Assembly (NCBI RefSeq): GCF_030408715.1 | Contig: NZ_CP047202.1 | Location: forward strand, 956,294-1,020,293 | Direction: 5' to 3' | Source: Corynebacterium confusum | GTDB lineage: Bacteria; Actinomycetota; Actinomycetes; Mycobacteriales; Mycobacteriaceae | Length of the DNA stretch: 64,000 bases | In this document: positions 7,017 through 16,452 of the stretch, in pieces | How the letters are laid out: each line of letters opens with the position of its first letter | Numbering within the stretch: the first letter of the stretch is position 1 | The notes under the pieces: model-generated | Seen by the model: the letters and a program-made list of their open reading frames with translations, nothing else | Database searches by the model: none | Told to the model about the DNA's origin: nothing | Position numbers and translations under genes: made by a program

Positions 7017-8810
7017 ATGCAGGTCATCGCCACTGCCGGACACGTCGATCACGGCAAATCCACGCTGGTCAAAGCTCTGACCACCATGGAGCCGGACCGC
7101 TGGGAGGAAGAGAAGCGCCGGGGGCTGACCATCGACCTGGGTTTTGCGTGGACCACGCTGCCCAGCGGGGAGGACGTCGCCTTCGTCGACGTTCCCGGGC
7201 ACGAGCGTTTCTTGGGCAACATGCTGGCCGGGCTGGGGCCTATCGGGCTGGGGCCGGCGCCCATCCTGCTCTTCGTCGTCGCCGCGGACGAGGGCTGGCA
7301 GGCCCAGAGCAGCGATCACCGCGATGCCGCGGTGGCGCTGGGCATCGAACGCGCGGTGGTGGTCTTAAGCCGCGCGGACAAGGCGGACGCGCAGCAGCGG
7401 GCGGAAAGCGCCGCTCAAGTTCAGCGGGAACTGGCCGGCACGCCTCTGGCCCAGGCGCCGGTGGTGGAGGTCTCGGCGGTCACGGGCGAGGGCATCGACA
7501 AGCTGCGCGAGGCCCTCGACGGCTTAGTCGGGCCGGAACCGGACCCGGCAGCCGCCGTGCGGTTGTGGATCGACCGGTCGTTTAGCATCACCGGCGCGGG
7601 CACCGTGGTCACCGGCACCCTGGTAGCCGGCATACTGCGGCCCGGGGACACGCTCAGCCTGTTCCAGGCCACCGGCGTGCGCGAGGTTGAGGTGCGGGGC
7701 CTACACAGTGAGAACTCCGCCATCGACCGCGCCCAGCCGGTCAGCCGGGTGGCGGTGAACCTGCGCGGCATCGACGCCGGTACCATCCACCGCGGCGACG
7801 TACTGGCCACCCCGGGCAGGTGGGAGGCCACCCGCGTTATCGACGTGCGCCGCACCACGGGCCGGGGCCTGGACGAGGTCCCGCAGGAGGTCGTCGCCCA
7901 TCTGGGCAGCGCCGGGGTGGGCGTGCACGTGCGGCCTTTCGACGCCCAGCACGCCCGCCTGCAGCTGCCGGAACCGCTGCCGGTCGTGGTCGGGGACCGC
8001 CTCATCCTGCGCGGCTCGGGCGCGCGCCACGTGCTGGCCGGCGTCGAGGTCATCGACGTCGCCCCGCCGGAGCTCAACCGCCGCGGGGACGGGACCCGGC
8101 GCGGCCAGGTGCTGGCGGGCATTACTGATGCCAGCGATGCCGGGGAACAGGTACGTCGCCGCAAGGCCGTACGCGTCGACGACTTGGCCCGCCAGGGACT
8201 GGATACGGATAATCGCCCGGCTGGCGTGGTCGCCTTCCGCGGGTGGTGGATTAGCGCCCGCGCGGTCACCGAGTGGAGGACCGAGCTGCTGGGCGCGCTC
8301 GAGGCCTATTTCGCCGACAACCTCCTGGCTGCCGGGATGCCGCGCGTGGCCGCCGTCCACCTCTTGGCCTTGCCCGGCGAGGAGCTTCTCGACGTCGTCA
8401 TCGCCGCGGCGAAGGTCAGTTCGGCCGATGGGCTGCTGAGCCTGCCGGGGCGCCAGGCGGGCCTCGGCGCGGCGGAAGAAGGCATCGCCAAACTGGAAAA
8501 GCGGCTGGCCGATGCCCCCTGCGCCGCCCCGGAGGCCGGCGACTTGGAGGCCTGGGGGCTGGGCGCGAAGGAGCTGGCCGCCGCCGAGCGCGCCGGGCGC
8601 GTGGTGCGCCTGGGGGGCGGGGTCGTGCTGGTGCCGGCCAGCCTGGAGTGGGCCAAGGACCGCCTGGGCGAGCTGGACCAGCCGTTTACGACCTCGCAGG
8701 CGCGCCAGGCGCTGGGCACTAGCCGCCGTGTGGTCATCCCGGTGCTTGAGCACTTCGATGCTCAACGGGTCACCCGCCGGATCGACGCCGGGCACCGCGA
8801 GCTGCGCTAG
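7017..8810 (+). CDS. selB: Selenocysteine-specific elongation factor
   Basis: SelB is the GTPase that brings Sec-tRNA to UGA codons followed by a SECIS hairpin. The 597-residue protein begins with an EF-Tu-like G domain: GHVDHGKST (8-16, P-loop), DVPGHE (G3), and SRADKAD in place of the usual NKxD G4. Beta-barrel domains 2 and 3 follow (WIDRSFSITGAGTVVTGTL), then a divergent winged-helix tail that binds the mRNA hairpin. The ribosome site AAGGAGG lies at the end of selA. The C-terminal part is Ala/Gly-rich and less conserved, normal for SelB. Confidence 0.95.
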   Translation: MQVIATAGHVDHGKSTLVKALTTMEPDRWEEEKRRGLTIDLGFAWTTLPSGEDVAFVDVPGHERFLGNMLAGLGPIGLGPAPILLFVVAADEGWQAQSSDHRDAAVALGIERAVVVLSRADKADAQQRAESAAQVQRELAGTPLAQAPVVEVSAVTGEGIDKLREALDGLVGPEPDPAAAVRLWIDRSFSITGAGTVVTGTLVAGILRPGDTLSLFQATGVREVEVRGLHSENSAIDRAQPVSRVAVNLRGIDAGTIHRGDVLATPGRWEATRVIDVRRTTGRGLDEVPQEVVAHLGSAGVGVHVRPFDAQHARLQLPEPLPVVVGDRLILRGSGARHVLAGVEVIDVAPPELNRRGDGTRRGQVLAGITDASDAGEQVRRRKAVRVDDLARQGLDTDNRPAGVVAFRGWWISARAVTEWRTELLGALEAYFADNLLAAGMPRVAAVHLLALPGEELLDVVIAAAKVSSADGLLSLPGRQAGLGAAEEGIAKLEKRLADAPCAAPEAGDLEAWGLGAKELAAAERAGRVVRLGGGVVLVPASLEWAKDRLGELDQPFTTSQARQALGTSRRVVIPVLEHFDAQRVTRRIDAGHRELR

Positions 8811-8819
8811 CGGGAGGCG

Positions 8820-9695
8820 CTAGTCCTGCTCCGGCGGGTCGTGGTGCAGCTTCGGGAACGGCCCGAAGGCGCTGCTGGGGGCCTCCTCTTCGCCGGGAGC
8901 GTCGGGTCCGACGACCGGCCGCCCGCCCGGGGTGGGCAGGGGGAAGGCGGCGCAGTCGAGGGTGACGTCCCAGGTTTGGGTAAGTGGCTGCGGGCGGGCC
9001 GGCCAGGCGCTGGCGTCCGGCAGCGCGGGCGGGGCCGGGCGGAAGCGTAGCGATTCTGCGTCGGCGGGGACATCGACGGCAATGCTGCCGTCGGCCACAT
9101 AGGCGCGCGCGCAGACGGTGCGGGTGCCCGCGGCATCCAACGCCGCGGTCAGAGCGGGGTAGTCGGCCGGGGTGCCGATGGTGCCCAAGACGTTGTCCTC
9201 GGTGCTGACGATTAACTCCGCCGCCTTCTTGTCCACGCGCACGATGAGCTGGCAGGCATGGATGTACGCGGCGTAATCGTCTGGCAGATCCCCGCGGGAA
9301 GTATCCACCACGGCGGGCTGGCCGCCGTCGACGATAACCGTCTGGGCGGGAACCGTGTTGACCGGCACCAACCATTCGTTAGGACCCAGGTGGATGCCGA
9401 CCTCGACTGCGCGGTCGGCGATCTCGCACTGCGCCCACGTGGTGGGAATTAACCCGGCGCGCCGCAGCCGGTCTAGGCCGGGGAAGGCGGCGGCCTCGTC
9501 CGCCGCGATGGTCGCGATGATGCCCACAGACGCCCGGACCCGCCAACCGGCCGGCAGGGGCTCCAGGCTGACCTCGAGGACCTGCGGCTCGTGCGCCAGG
9601 CCGGGCAGGCTCAGCACCGGGGCTGCGGTGATGTGATCCAGGAGGGCCAGGTGCTCCACGCCGAGGAACTGGGCGGGCAGATGGTAGTTACGCAT
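8820..9695 (-). CDS. Conserved hypothetical protein
   Basis: The predicted product is 291 residues, soluble, Pro/Ala-rich and acidic at its C-terminus. The sequence reads MRNYHLPAQFLGVEHLALLD at the start, with no signal peptide, no membrane segment and no catalytic motif that I recognise. The ATG at 9695 is chosen over the 24-codon longer frame because AGGAG occurs about 11 nt upstream and the extension is unlike protein. It converges on selB with only 9 nt between stop codons. Function unknown. Confidence 0.7.
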   Translation of the reverse strand: MRNYHLPAQFLGVEHLALLDHITAAPVLSLPGLAHEPQVLEVSLEPLPAGWRVRASVGIIATIAADEAAAFPGLDRLRRAGLIPTTWAQCEIADRAVEVGIHLGPNEWLVPVNTVPAQTVIVDGGQPAVVDTSRGDLPDDYAAYIHACQLIVRVDKKAAELIVSTEDNVLGTIGTPADYPALTAALDAAGTRTVCARAYVADGSIAVDVPADAESLRFRPAPPALPDASAWPARPQPLTQTWDVTLDCAAFPLPTPGGRPVVGPDAPGEEEAPSSAFGPFPKLHHDPPEQD

Positions 9696-9957
9696 TAGGC
9701 GGCGCTCCTGCGGTTGCTTTGAGAAACGGGTGGGCTCAGCCAGAACCAGCCTGAAGCTTAGCGGCAAGCCCTCACTGCCAGACAGTCTATCGAGGCCTCC
9801 GCCGCCTTTACCCGATTACTAGGGTGAACGCTCGCCCAAAGTGGAGAAGTCCAGCACACAGTGCGTTATGGTATACGCCACAGAAGTATCGGCTTATGTT
9901 TTCTGTCCACTCTCTTATCCACTCGGGAATCGAGCGTCTAGGGCAAGGAGGATCCTC

Positions 9958-11949
9958 ATCTCGCAGCAAGAGTCTTCATCATCGTCCGACGCCGGCGTAG
10001 GGTCGGAACCGGTTTCGGCCCAGCGGGGCGCCGGCCACAACCGCAAGCCGGGCAGCCTGCCGCAGGCCAAGCGGGTGCTCAAGGACATTATCTACCCGCA
10101 CAACATCCACCCGGCGCTGGTGCCCGGCGTGTCCATCGAGGACCAGAAGATCAAGTACGGGGTGGACAAGCCGATCTTGGTGGTGGTCGGCGGCCTCATC
10201 GTGGCCTTCATCATCTGGGGTGTGCTGGCCCCGCAGCAGGTTTTCAGTGCCTCCTCGGTCGCCCTCGAATGGGTCATGACGAACCTGGGCTGGATCTTTA
10301 CCGTGCTGGCCATTGGGCTGGTCTTTTTGCTGCTGATCCTGGCCTTTTCCCGCTACGGGCGCATCCCACTGGGCGTGGACGGGGAAAAACCGGAGTTTTC
10401 CACGGTCAGCTGGGCGGCGATGCTTTTTGGCGCCGGCATTGGCATCGGCATCATCTTCTTCGGCCCTTACGAGCCGCTCAGCCACTACCTGTCGCCACGG
10501 CCCGGGGCCTACGAGGCCGCCAGCGAGGAAGCCATGATGGGCGCGATGGCGCAGGCGGCCATGCACTGGGGCCTTAACGCCTGGGCCATCTACGCCATTG
10601 TCGGGCTTGCCGTGGCCTATGTGTCTTACCGCCGCGGGCGCGTGCCGCTGATGAGCTCCATCCTGCTGCCGCTTCTGGGCACCAAGAAGAACGACTCCTG
10701 GCAGGCCCGGGTCATCGACGGCCTGGCGATTATTGCCACGCTGTTTGGTACGGCGGCGACGCTCGGCATCGGCGCGCTGCAGATTAGCCGCGGCGTCGAG
10801 GTGGTCACCGGCTGGTCGCCGGAGGGCAACGCCCTGGCGCTGGTCATCATCATGGTGCTATCGGTCGGCACGATCGCTTCGGCGGTCTCCGGCGTGGCCC
10901 GCGGTATCCGCTGGCTGTCCAACATCAACCTGGCCCTGGCGCTCGGCCTGGCGATCTTCTTCTTCGTGGTCGGCCCGACCGCGTTTTTGGCCAATATGCT
11001 GCCGGCCGTGGTCGTCGAGTACGTCGGCTCCATGCCGGACATGCTGGCCGCGAACATGGGCGAGGGCGAAGAGATGCAGGCCTACCTCTCGGCCTGGACC
11101 ACGTTCTACTGGGCCTGGTGGGTGTCCTGGGCGCCGTTCGTCGGCGTCTTCGTAGCCAAGATTTCGCGCGGGCGCACTATCCGCCAGTACATCCTGGGCG
11201 TGCTTTTCATCCCTTCCGCCATCATCGTGGGTGCCTACACCATCCTGGGTGGGACCACCATCTGGCTGCAGCGCCAGTCCAACGCCGTGGCCCCGGATGG
11301 CACCGCCGAGTCCATGCCCGCGCCGGAGGAAATCTTCTTCGTGGTGCTGGACAAGCTCCCCGGTACCGAAATCGTCGCGCCGCTGGTGATGGTGATGCTT
11401 GCGGTCTTCTTCGTGACCACCGCGGACTCGGCCTCGCTGATCAACTCGCAGATGACGCAGAAGGGCAACCCGCGGCCCAAGCCCTGGATCACCATCTTCT
11501 GGATCCTGTGCATGGCCGGTATCGCCGTGGTGATCCTGCTAGCCGGCGGCCGCAATGCCCTGCAGGGCCTGCAGAACCTCATCACCATTACCGCGCTGCC
11601 TTTCGCGGTCATCATCGTGGCCATGTGCGTGGCCCTGGTGCGCGAGTTGCGCAACGACCCGATGAGTATCCGTGCCCACTACGAGTCCCAGGCGATCTCC
11701 AACGCCGTCGTCCACGGCGTGCGCGACTACGGCGACGACTTCGCCCTGAGCATCGAGCCGACGCCCAGCGAATCCGACTACGCCACTGGGTCCGACTTCG
11801 ACTCCACCGCAGATGAGGTCACCGAGTGGTACACCCGCACCGACGAGGAAGGAAACACCGTCGGCTACGACTACGAAACCGGCGAGTACATCGCCGAGGA
11901 CAACAGCGGCGTCGATCCGGACGACGACAGCGGGGTTAAGGCGGACTAA
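9958..11949 (+). CDS. BCCT-family osmolyte/betaine transporter
   Basis: This secondary transporter of the betaine/carnitine/choline family imports compatible solutes with Na+ or H+. The family signature is clear in TTFYWAWWVSWAPFVGVF, with WGLNAWAIYAIVGLAVAY and about twelve membrane helices between residues ~70 and ~570. A hydrophilic acidic C-terminal tail of about 80 residues follows, comparable to regulatory tails of BetP-type proteins. The start is unusual: a perfect AAGGAGG (9945-9951) lies 6 nt before an ATC codon at 9958, whereas upstream in-frame GTG 9841 and ATG 9868 lack ribosome sites and the intervening codons are rare types. I place the start at 9958; upstream starts remain possible. 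Confidence 0.88.
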   Translation: MSQQESSSSSDAGVGSEPVSAQRGAGHNRKPGSLPQAKRVLKDIIYPHNIHPALVPGVSIEDQKIKYGVDKPILVVVGGLIVAFIIWGVLAPQQVFSASSVALEWVMTNLGWIFTVLAIGLVFLLLILAFSRYGRIPLGVDGEKPEFSTVSWAAMLFGAGIGIGIIFFGPYEPLSHYLSPRPGAYEAASEEAMMGAMAQAAMHWGLNAWAIYAIVGLAVAYVSYRRGRVPLMSSILLPLLGTKKNDSWQARVIDGLAIIATLFGTAATLGIGALQISRGVEVVTGWSPEGNALALVIIMVLSVGTIASAVSGVARGIRWLSNINLALALGLAIFFFVVGPTAFLANMLPAVVVEYVGSMPDMLAANMGEGEEMQAYLSAWTTFYWAWWVSWAPFVGVFVAKISRGRTIRQYILGVLFIPSAIIVGAYTILGGTTIWLQRQSNAVAPDGTAESMPAPEEIFFVVLDKLPGTEIVAPLVMVMLAVFFVTTADSASLINSQMTQKGNPRPKPWITIFWILCMAGIAVVILLAGGRNALQGLQNLITITALPFAVIIVAMCVALVRELRNDPMSIRAHYESQAISNAVVHGVRDYGDDFALSIEPTPSESDYATGSDFDSTADEVTEWYTRTDEEGNTVGYDYETGEYIAEDNSGVDPDDDSGVKAD

Positions 11950-11988
11950 TAACGGCGGTCGACATTCCCGCCCTTTAAGGTAGTGGGC

Positions 11989-12789
11989 ATGCACGATCTG
12001 CCCACCATCGTCTTCGCCTTCGGGCTGGCGCTGCTGGCCGGCCTGTCCACCGCGATCGGTGGCGCCATTGCTGTCAGCCGCCGTAACCCGGGCCCCGGAT
12101 TCATGGCTGGGGCCCTGGGGTTGTCGGCCGGCGTGATGCTGTACGTCTCCTTCGTCGAGATCCTCCCGGAGGGCAAAGAGCAGCTAACCGAGGCCTTCGC
12201 CGACGCGCGCGCCGGGACCTGGGCGGCCGTCGGCGCGTTTTTCGCAGGCATAGCCGTTATCGCGATTATCGACCGCCTGGTGCCGGAGGAAATCAACCCG
12301 CACGAGCCAGGCACCACCGAGGAAGCCGCCCGCCGCCGCCGGCTCATGAAGACCGGCGTGTTCACCGCCGGCGCGCTGGCCATCCACAACTTCCCGGAGG
12401 GTTTTTCCACCTTCCTGGCCGGCCTCGAGGACGTCCAGGTCGCGCTGCCCGTCGCGGTAGCGATCGCCATCCACAACATCCCGGAGGGCATAGCCGTGGC
12501 CGTGCCGCTGCGGGAGGCGACCGGCTCGCGCGCCAAGGGCTTCTGGTGGGCGCTGGTCTCCGGTTTAGCTGAGCCTATGGGCGCCCTCATCGGTTTCGTG
12601 CTCCTGATGCCGCTGCTGGGACCGGCGACGATGGGCGTAAGCTTCGCTGCCATCGCCGGCATCATGGTCTTTATCAGCCTGGACGAGCTGCTGCCGACGG
12701 CCGAGGAAACCGGCAAGCACCACTTCGCCATCTACGGCGTCATCGCTGGCATGGCTATCATGGCGCTGTCGCTGCTGCTGTTCCTGTAG
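11989..12789 (+). CDS. zupT: ZIP-family metal (zinc) transporter
   Basis: This 266-residue eight-helix membrane protein belongs to the ZIP/ZupT family that imports Zn2+ and related divalent ions. The two metal-binding helix motifs are present: ALAIHNFPEGF in helix 4 and AIAIHNIPEGIAVAVPL in helix 5, supplying the conserved His, Asn and Glu. A charged loop between helices 3 and 4 (about residues 100-118) is typical. ATG 11989 is preferred over GTG 11983 because AAGG at 11977-11980 is well spaced from it. The 3' end overlaps the convergent ClC gene by 32 bp. Confidence 0.92.
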   Translation: MHDLPTIVFAFGLALLAGLSTAIGGAIAVSRRNPGPGFMAGALGLSAGVMLYVSFVEILPEGKEQLTEAFADARAGTWAAVGAFFAGIAVIAIIDRLVPEEINPHEPGTTEEAARRRRLMKTGVFTAGALAIHNFPEGFSTFLAGLEDVQVALPVAVAIAIHNIPEGIAVAVPLREATGSRAKGFWWALVSGLAEPMGALIGFVLLMPLLGPATMGVSFAAIAGIMVFISLDELLPTAEETGKHHFAIYGVIAGMAIMALSLLLFL

Positions 12790-14062
12790 GAGTCTTGCGC
12801 GCGGCCGCCGTCCGCCGCGCCTCGCGGGCGAGGTAGAACGAGCCCAGCGCCGAGACGACAATTGGGCCGACCAGCCACAGCGGGGCCGCGGTCAGTTCCC
12901 AGGTGATGACGGCGGCGAAGAGGGGAGCCCGCTGAGTGACCGCCAGCACCGCGGCGGCGCCGATGAGCGCGCAGGTGATGATCGAGTATTCGCTGTCCAT
13001 CCACGGCAGGCCGGTCCAATGGAAGAAGAAGGCGGCGGCCCCGCCGAGCGACGCCCCCGTGGCCAGCGCGGGTGTGAGCGTGCCGCCCACGGCCCCGCAG
13101 CGCAGGCAGAGCACCGTCAGGAGAGGTTTGGCCACCAGCAGGCAGGCAAAGAGCGCGCCGCTGCCGCCCAGGTGCAGCGTGAGCTGGATGATATCGAAGC
13201 CGTTGCCCGGCACCGGCGGCAAGACCAGCGCGCAGACCCCCACGGCCGCCCCCGCCGCGCCGACGGTCAGCGGCAGGTACCACCGCGGCGGGGTGCGGTG
13301 GCGTCCGGCCCAGTCCGCGCCCGCCGCGAAAGCGCCGCCGATGCTGCCGGCCAGCGGCATCACCACCACCATCCAGGCCACGGCCGCCAGGACCAGCCCG
13401 CGGCTGGGGGAGAACTCAGGCAGCGTGTAGAAGGCCTGGTGGCCCACCACGGGCCAGGCGGTCACGGTCGCCAGGCCGGACACGGCCAGCGCGGTGAGCA
13501 CCGTGCGTAGGGTAGGGGTGATGCGCAGCACGGAGAAGGCGAAGATGGCACCGGCCAGCGGGACGTTGTAGACCGCGCCCAACCCGGCGCCGGCGGCGAT
13601 GGCCACCAGCTCGACGGCGACGCCGCTAGTGGAGTTCTTGTTCCGGGTTAGGGCCGCGGCTACGACGGCCGCGCCCTGGCGCGGGGCGTTCTCGCGCCCG
13701 ATCGAGCTGCCCGTGCCGGCGGCGAGCAGTTGGAAGGCGGCATCGGCCAGCGTGCGCACCAGCGGCAGGCCGCGGCCGTCGTGTAGGGCGTCGCCGACGG
13801 TGCGTACCGGGCCGCCGCGGCGCAGCCACCACCAGCCGGCCCCGGCCAGCAGCCCGCCGGCCGCCGGCACGCCGACGACGGTGGCCCAGTGCGCGGGGCC
13901 CGGGTCGTCGTGCGCGCCGATCACGAGCAGGGCGTCGACGCAAAGCGTCATCACCAAGCCAACGATGCCGGCGGCCAGGCCGGCGGCGACCACCAGGGCC
14001 ACGTAGACGAGCGGGGACTTGATCCCCGGGGAAGGGGTGGTGCTACTTGGCCGCCCGGACAT
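12758..14062 (-). CDS. ClC-family chloride channel/transporter
   Basis: This 434-residue polytopic protein of the ClC family moves chloride or exchanges Cl-/H+. It has a modified selectivity motif GSSIGRENAPRQG (family GREGP) near residue 120, AAGAGLGAVYNVPLAGAIFA, and GAVGGTLTPALATGA, equivalent to the GGxFxP segment. No CBS domains follow. The N-terminus overlaps the upstream DUF808 gene by 20 bp on the same strand, so the two are likely coupled. Its final codons overlap zupT tail-to-tail. Confidence 0.88.
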   Translation of the reverse strand: MSGRPSSTTPSPGIKSPLVYVALVVAAGLAAGIVGLVMTLCVDALLVIGAHDDPGPAHWATVVGVPAAGGLLAGAGWWWLRRGGPVRTVGDALHDGRGLPLVRTLADAAFQLLAAGTGSSIGRENAPRQGAAVVAAALTRNKNSTSGVAVELVAIAAGAGLGAVYNVPLAGAIFAFSVLRITPTLRTVLTALAVSGLATVTAWPVVGHQAFYTLPEFSPSRGLVLAAVAWMVVVMPLAGSIGGAFAAGADWAGRHRTPPRWYLPLTVGAAGAAVGVCALVLPPVPGNGFDIIQLTLHLGGSGALFACLLVAKPLLTVLCLRCGAVGGTLTPALATGASLGGAAAFFFHWTGLPWMDSEYSIITCALIGAAAVLAVTQRAPLFAAVITWELTAAPLWLVGPIVVSALGSFYLAREARRTAAARKTPTGTAAATAP

Positions 14063-14960
14063 GCTGAATACCTTCGACGACGGCGACGAGGATGGCGCCG
14101 ACCACGAAACCGAAGACCATCGAGCTGGCGGTATCCACCAGCCATTCCAGCACGCCGGCAGGAACCAGCTGGCTTAAGTGGTGGACGGCATCGACGGGCG
14201 CGCTCAGGCCGAACTCCGCCAGGCCGGAGGTCAGGATGTGGCCGCCGACCCACAGCATGGCGGCGGTGCCGATGATGCCGATGATGTGCAGGACGTAGGG
14301 CATGCCCTTGACCAGGGCCTTGCCGACCAGGGAGTTGCCGTCGCGGCGCTCGAGCAGGCGCAGGCCAATGTCATCCATCTTGATCAGCACGGCCACCGCG
14401 CCGTAAACGCCCAGGGTAAAGACGATGGCGATGGTAATCAGCGTGATAACGCGCAGCCCGAAGGACTCGCTCATCAACTCGTTGAGGGCGATGACCATGA
14501 TTTCCGCCGACAGGATGAGGTCGGTGCGGATGGCCGAGGACACGAGCGAGTCCTCCGCCTCTGGGCCGGACTCGCGCACCGGCGTTTCCTGATCCTCCAT
14601 GCCCGGCAGCAGCTTCGCGGCGATCTTGTGGGCGCCCTCGAAGCAGAGGTAAGCCCCACCCAGCATCAGGATGGGGGTCAGCGCCCAAGGGGCCAGCCAG
14701 GACAGCAGGAGCGCCACCGGAAGGATGATGATGAGCTTGTTGACCAGAGAGCCCTTGGTGATACGCCAGATCATCGGCAGCTCCCGCTTGGGGTCCACGC
14801 CGGCGACGTACTGCGGGGTCACTGCGGCGTCATCGACCACGACCCCGACCGCCTTGGCGGAGGTCTTGCCAGTCAGCGCGGCGACGTCGTCTACCGACGA
14901 GGCCGCCGAACGCGCGATCAGCGCGATGTCATCGAACAAGGCAAGAAGGCCACCGGCCAT
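14043..14960 (-). CDS. DUF808/YedI-family membrane protein
   Basis: The product is 305 residues and matches the DUF808 (YedI) family: MAGGLLALFDDIALIARSAA at the start, then DDAAVTPQYVAG and hydrophobic segments such as LNKLIIILPVALLLSWLAP-like and MLGGAYLCFEGAHK. Several membrane helices are predicted. Biochemical function of the family is not established. It is the first gene of a pair with the ClC transporter; the pairing may hint at ion or osmotic homeostasis, but this is only context. Confidence 0.85.
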   Translation of the reverse strand: MAGGLLALFDDIALIARSAASSVDDVAALTGKTSAKAVGVVVDDAAVTPQYVAGVDPKRELPMIWRITKGSLVNKLIIILPVALLLSWLAPWALTPILMLGGAYLCFEGAHKIAAKLLPGMEDQETPVRESGPEAEDSLVSSAIRTDLILSAEIMVIALNELMSESFGLRVITLITIAIVFTLGVYGAVAVLIKMDDIGLRLLERRDGNSLVGKALVKGMPYVLHIIGIIGTAAMLWVGGHILTSGLAEFGLSAPVDAVHHLSQLVPAGVLEWLVDTASSMVFGFVVGAILVAVVEGIQHVRAAK

Positions 14961-15107
14961 GAAACCACTCTCCGGGCAGTGCTAGACAAATTTAGGGCGA
15001 AAGTTTAAGAGCCAAAGCGGGAAATAGAAGCTAAAAAGCAACAGCTAAAGCGTTTGCAATCTACCCCGGATCCCCGGCGGCTGCAACACGTGCGGCTATC
15101 GGAAGGC

Positions 15108-15650
15108 TTAGGCGTTGCCGGCGGGCACGAGCTCTACCTCGTCGGCCCACGTGAGCGGGAAGCCCAGCTGGTGCAGCCATTCCATGGCGTCGTCGCGGTG
15201 GCGGGTGATGCCCTCGACTGCGGTCAGGGTGGCATCGATAGCGCCCTCGGCCTCCTCGGCGCTCAGGTACCCGGCGGAGGTGGCGGCCGCGAGCTCGTCG
15301 ATGTCCAAGACCTCGACCGGGCTGCCGGTCAGGGAGACCAGGTCGACGTAGAGATCCCGGGTGGACCACACGTTGTCGGTCACGGAGATATCCGCGATGT
15401 CGAAGTAGAAGTCCTGGGAGTGCTTGACGCCGGGGCGGAAGTGGAAGATATTGGCACGTAGGCGCAGCTCCGGCAGGAGCCAGGACTCCAGGTAGCCGAA
15501 GCGCGGGTGGTCGGCGCCGCGGCCCATGTAGAGGCCGAAGTCGGTGCGCTCGTAGCGGTCGACAGGGCGGTTGAAGCCCTTCGGGTCGATGTTGAAGTCC
15601 CGGCGGGTGTCGAAGGTTTCTTCCTTGACGGGGTGCAAGTCAACGCTCAT
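15108..15650 (-). CDS. DUF402-domain protein
   Basis: This 180-residue soluble protein has a DUF402 fold signature: a beta-rich centre (FYFDIADISVTDNVWSTRDLYVDL) followed by an acidic helical tail with EVLDIDELAAA and AVEGITRHRDDA. Some DUF402 proteins are nucleoside diphosphatases or RNA-binding; which applies here is unknown. It starts 4 nt downstream of the secreted-protein gene stop on the same strand, so they form an operon. Confidence 0.8.
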   Translation of the reverse strand: MSVDLHPVKEETFDTRRDFNIDPKGFNRPVDRYERTDFGLYMGRGADHPRFGYLESWLLPELRLRANIFHFRPGVKHSQDFYFDIADISVTDNVWSTRDLYVDLVSLTGSPVEVLDIDELAAATSAGYLSAEEAEGAIDATLTAVEGITRHRDDAMEWLHQLGFPLTWADEVELVPAGNA

Positions 15651-15654
15651 GGGT

Positions 15655-16452
15655 TTACTTAACCTCCACGATGGCGGCGGTGGGGGCGAAGCGGCAGCTG
15701 CCTTCTTCGGTGTTGACGGCGCCGCTGAGCAGGGCGACGACGGTGCCGGGCCCGGTGGCGGCGCGGCCCGAGATGGTCGCCGGACCCTCCGGGTTGATCC
15801 CGTGGTTGCCCAGCGGGGTGACGCCGCTGCGGAAGTTGTTCAGGTTGAACCAGTGGACGTTCATCTGACCCTGGTTGGGCGTGGCCGGCTTGGTGCCCAT
15901 GGCGGTGAAAAGGAAGGCGGTCTCGCCGGCGCCAGCGCCGGGGGCGGGGATCTCGGTCGGCCCCGGCACTGCGATGGCCGAGCCCATGGAATCCTGCGTT
16001 CCGCCGATGCAGCGGCCGGAGACGGTCGGCCAGTAGAACTGCCGGAAGTTCGGGCCGCCGACGGGGATGTCCACGCCGGTTTCGCCACCGCCCTGGCCGG
16101 TGGTATACGCCAGAGCCGCCAGGATGGCGTTGCGGGCGTCCTCCGGCATCCACGGCTGGTAGGCGAAGTCGCGCACCTTCTGGGCCGCCTGCGGGGTGGG
16201 CCGGCCCAGGTGATCCACCGGGAGCGAGGAGCCGACGGCGTCCTCGAGCTGCGCGCTCAGCTCGGCGGCAGAAGACGCGGCCGAGGAGGCGGGAGTCGGG
16301 ACCTGCGGGGTGGCCTCGGCGGGGGAGACCGCGGCGACGAGAGCGCCGATCAGCCCGGCGGTCGCGGCTGACATGGCTACCGCGCGGCCGAGCCGGGAGC
16401 TCGGGCTCCGGCGGCGCTGGTGGTTGGCGTGGTCCGCGGAGGAAATGGTCAC
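15655..16452 (-). CDS. Secreted conserved hypothetical protein
   Basis: The 265-residue product begins with a basic segment, a hydrophobic stretch (AMSAATAGLIGALVAAVSPA) and a likely signal-peptidase site near AEATPQ, so it should be exported. An Ala/Ser-rich linker follows, then a compact domain with two separated cysteines (GRCIGG and GSCRFAP) that could form a disulfide. No enzyme motif is recognised. GTG start at 16452 with AAGGA upstream. Its long upstream region carries MtrA-like direct-repeat boxes, which would suit a cell-envelope function, but the role is unknown. Confidence 0.75.
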   Translation of the reverse strand: MTISSADHANHQRRRSPSSRLGRAVAMSAATAGLIGALVAAVSPAEATPQVPTPASSAASSAAELSAQLEDAVGSSLPVDHLGRPTPQAAQKVRDFAYQPWMPEDARNAILAALAYTTGQGGGETGVDIPVGGPNFRQFYWPTVSGRCIGGTQDSMGSAIAVPGPTEIPAPGAGAGETAFLFTAMGTKPATPNQGQMNVHWFNLNNFRSGVTPLGNHGINPEGPATISGRAATGPGTVVALLSGAVNTEEGSCRFAPTAAIVEVK

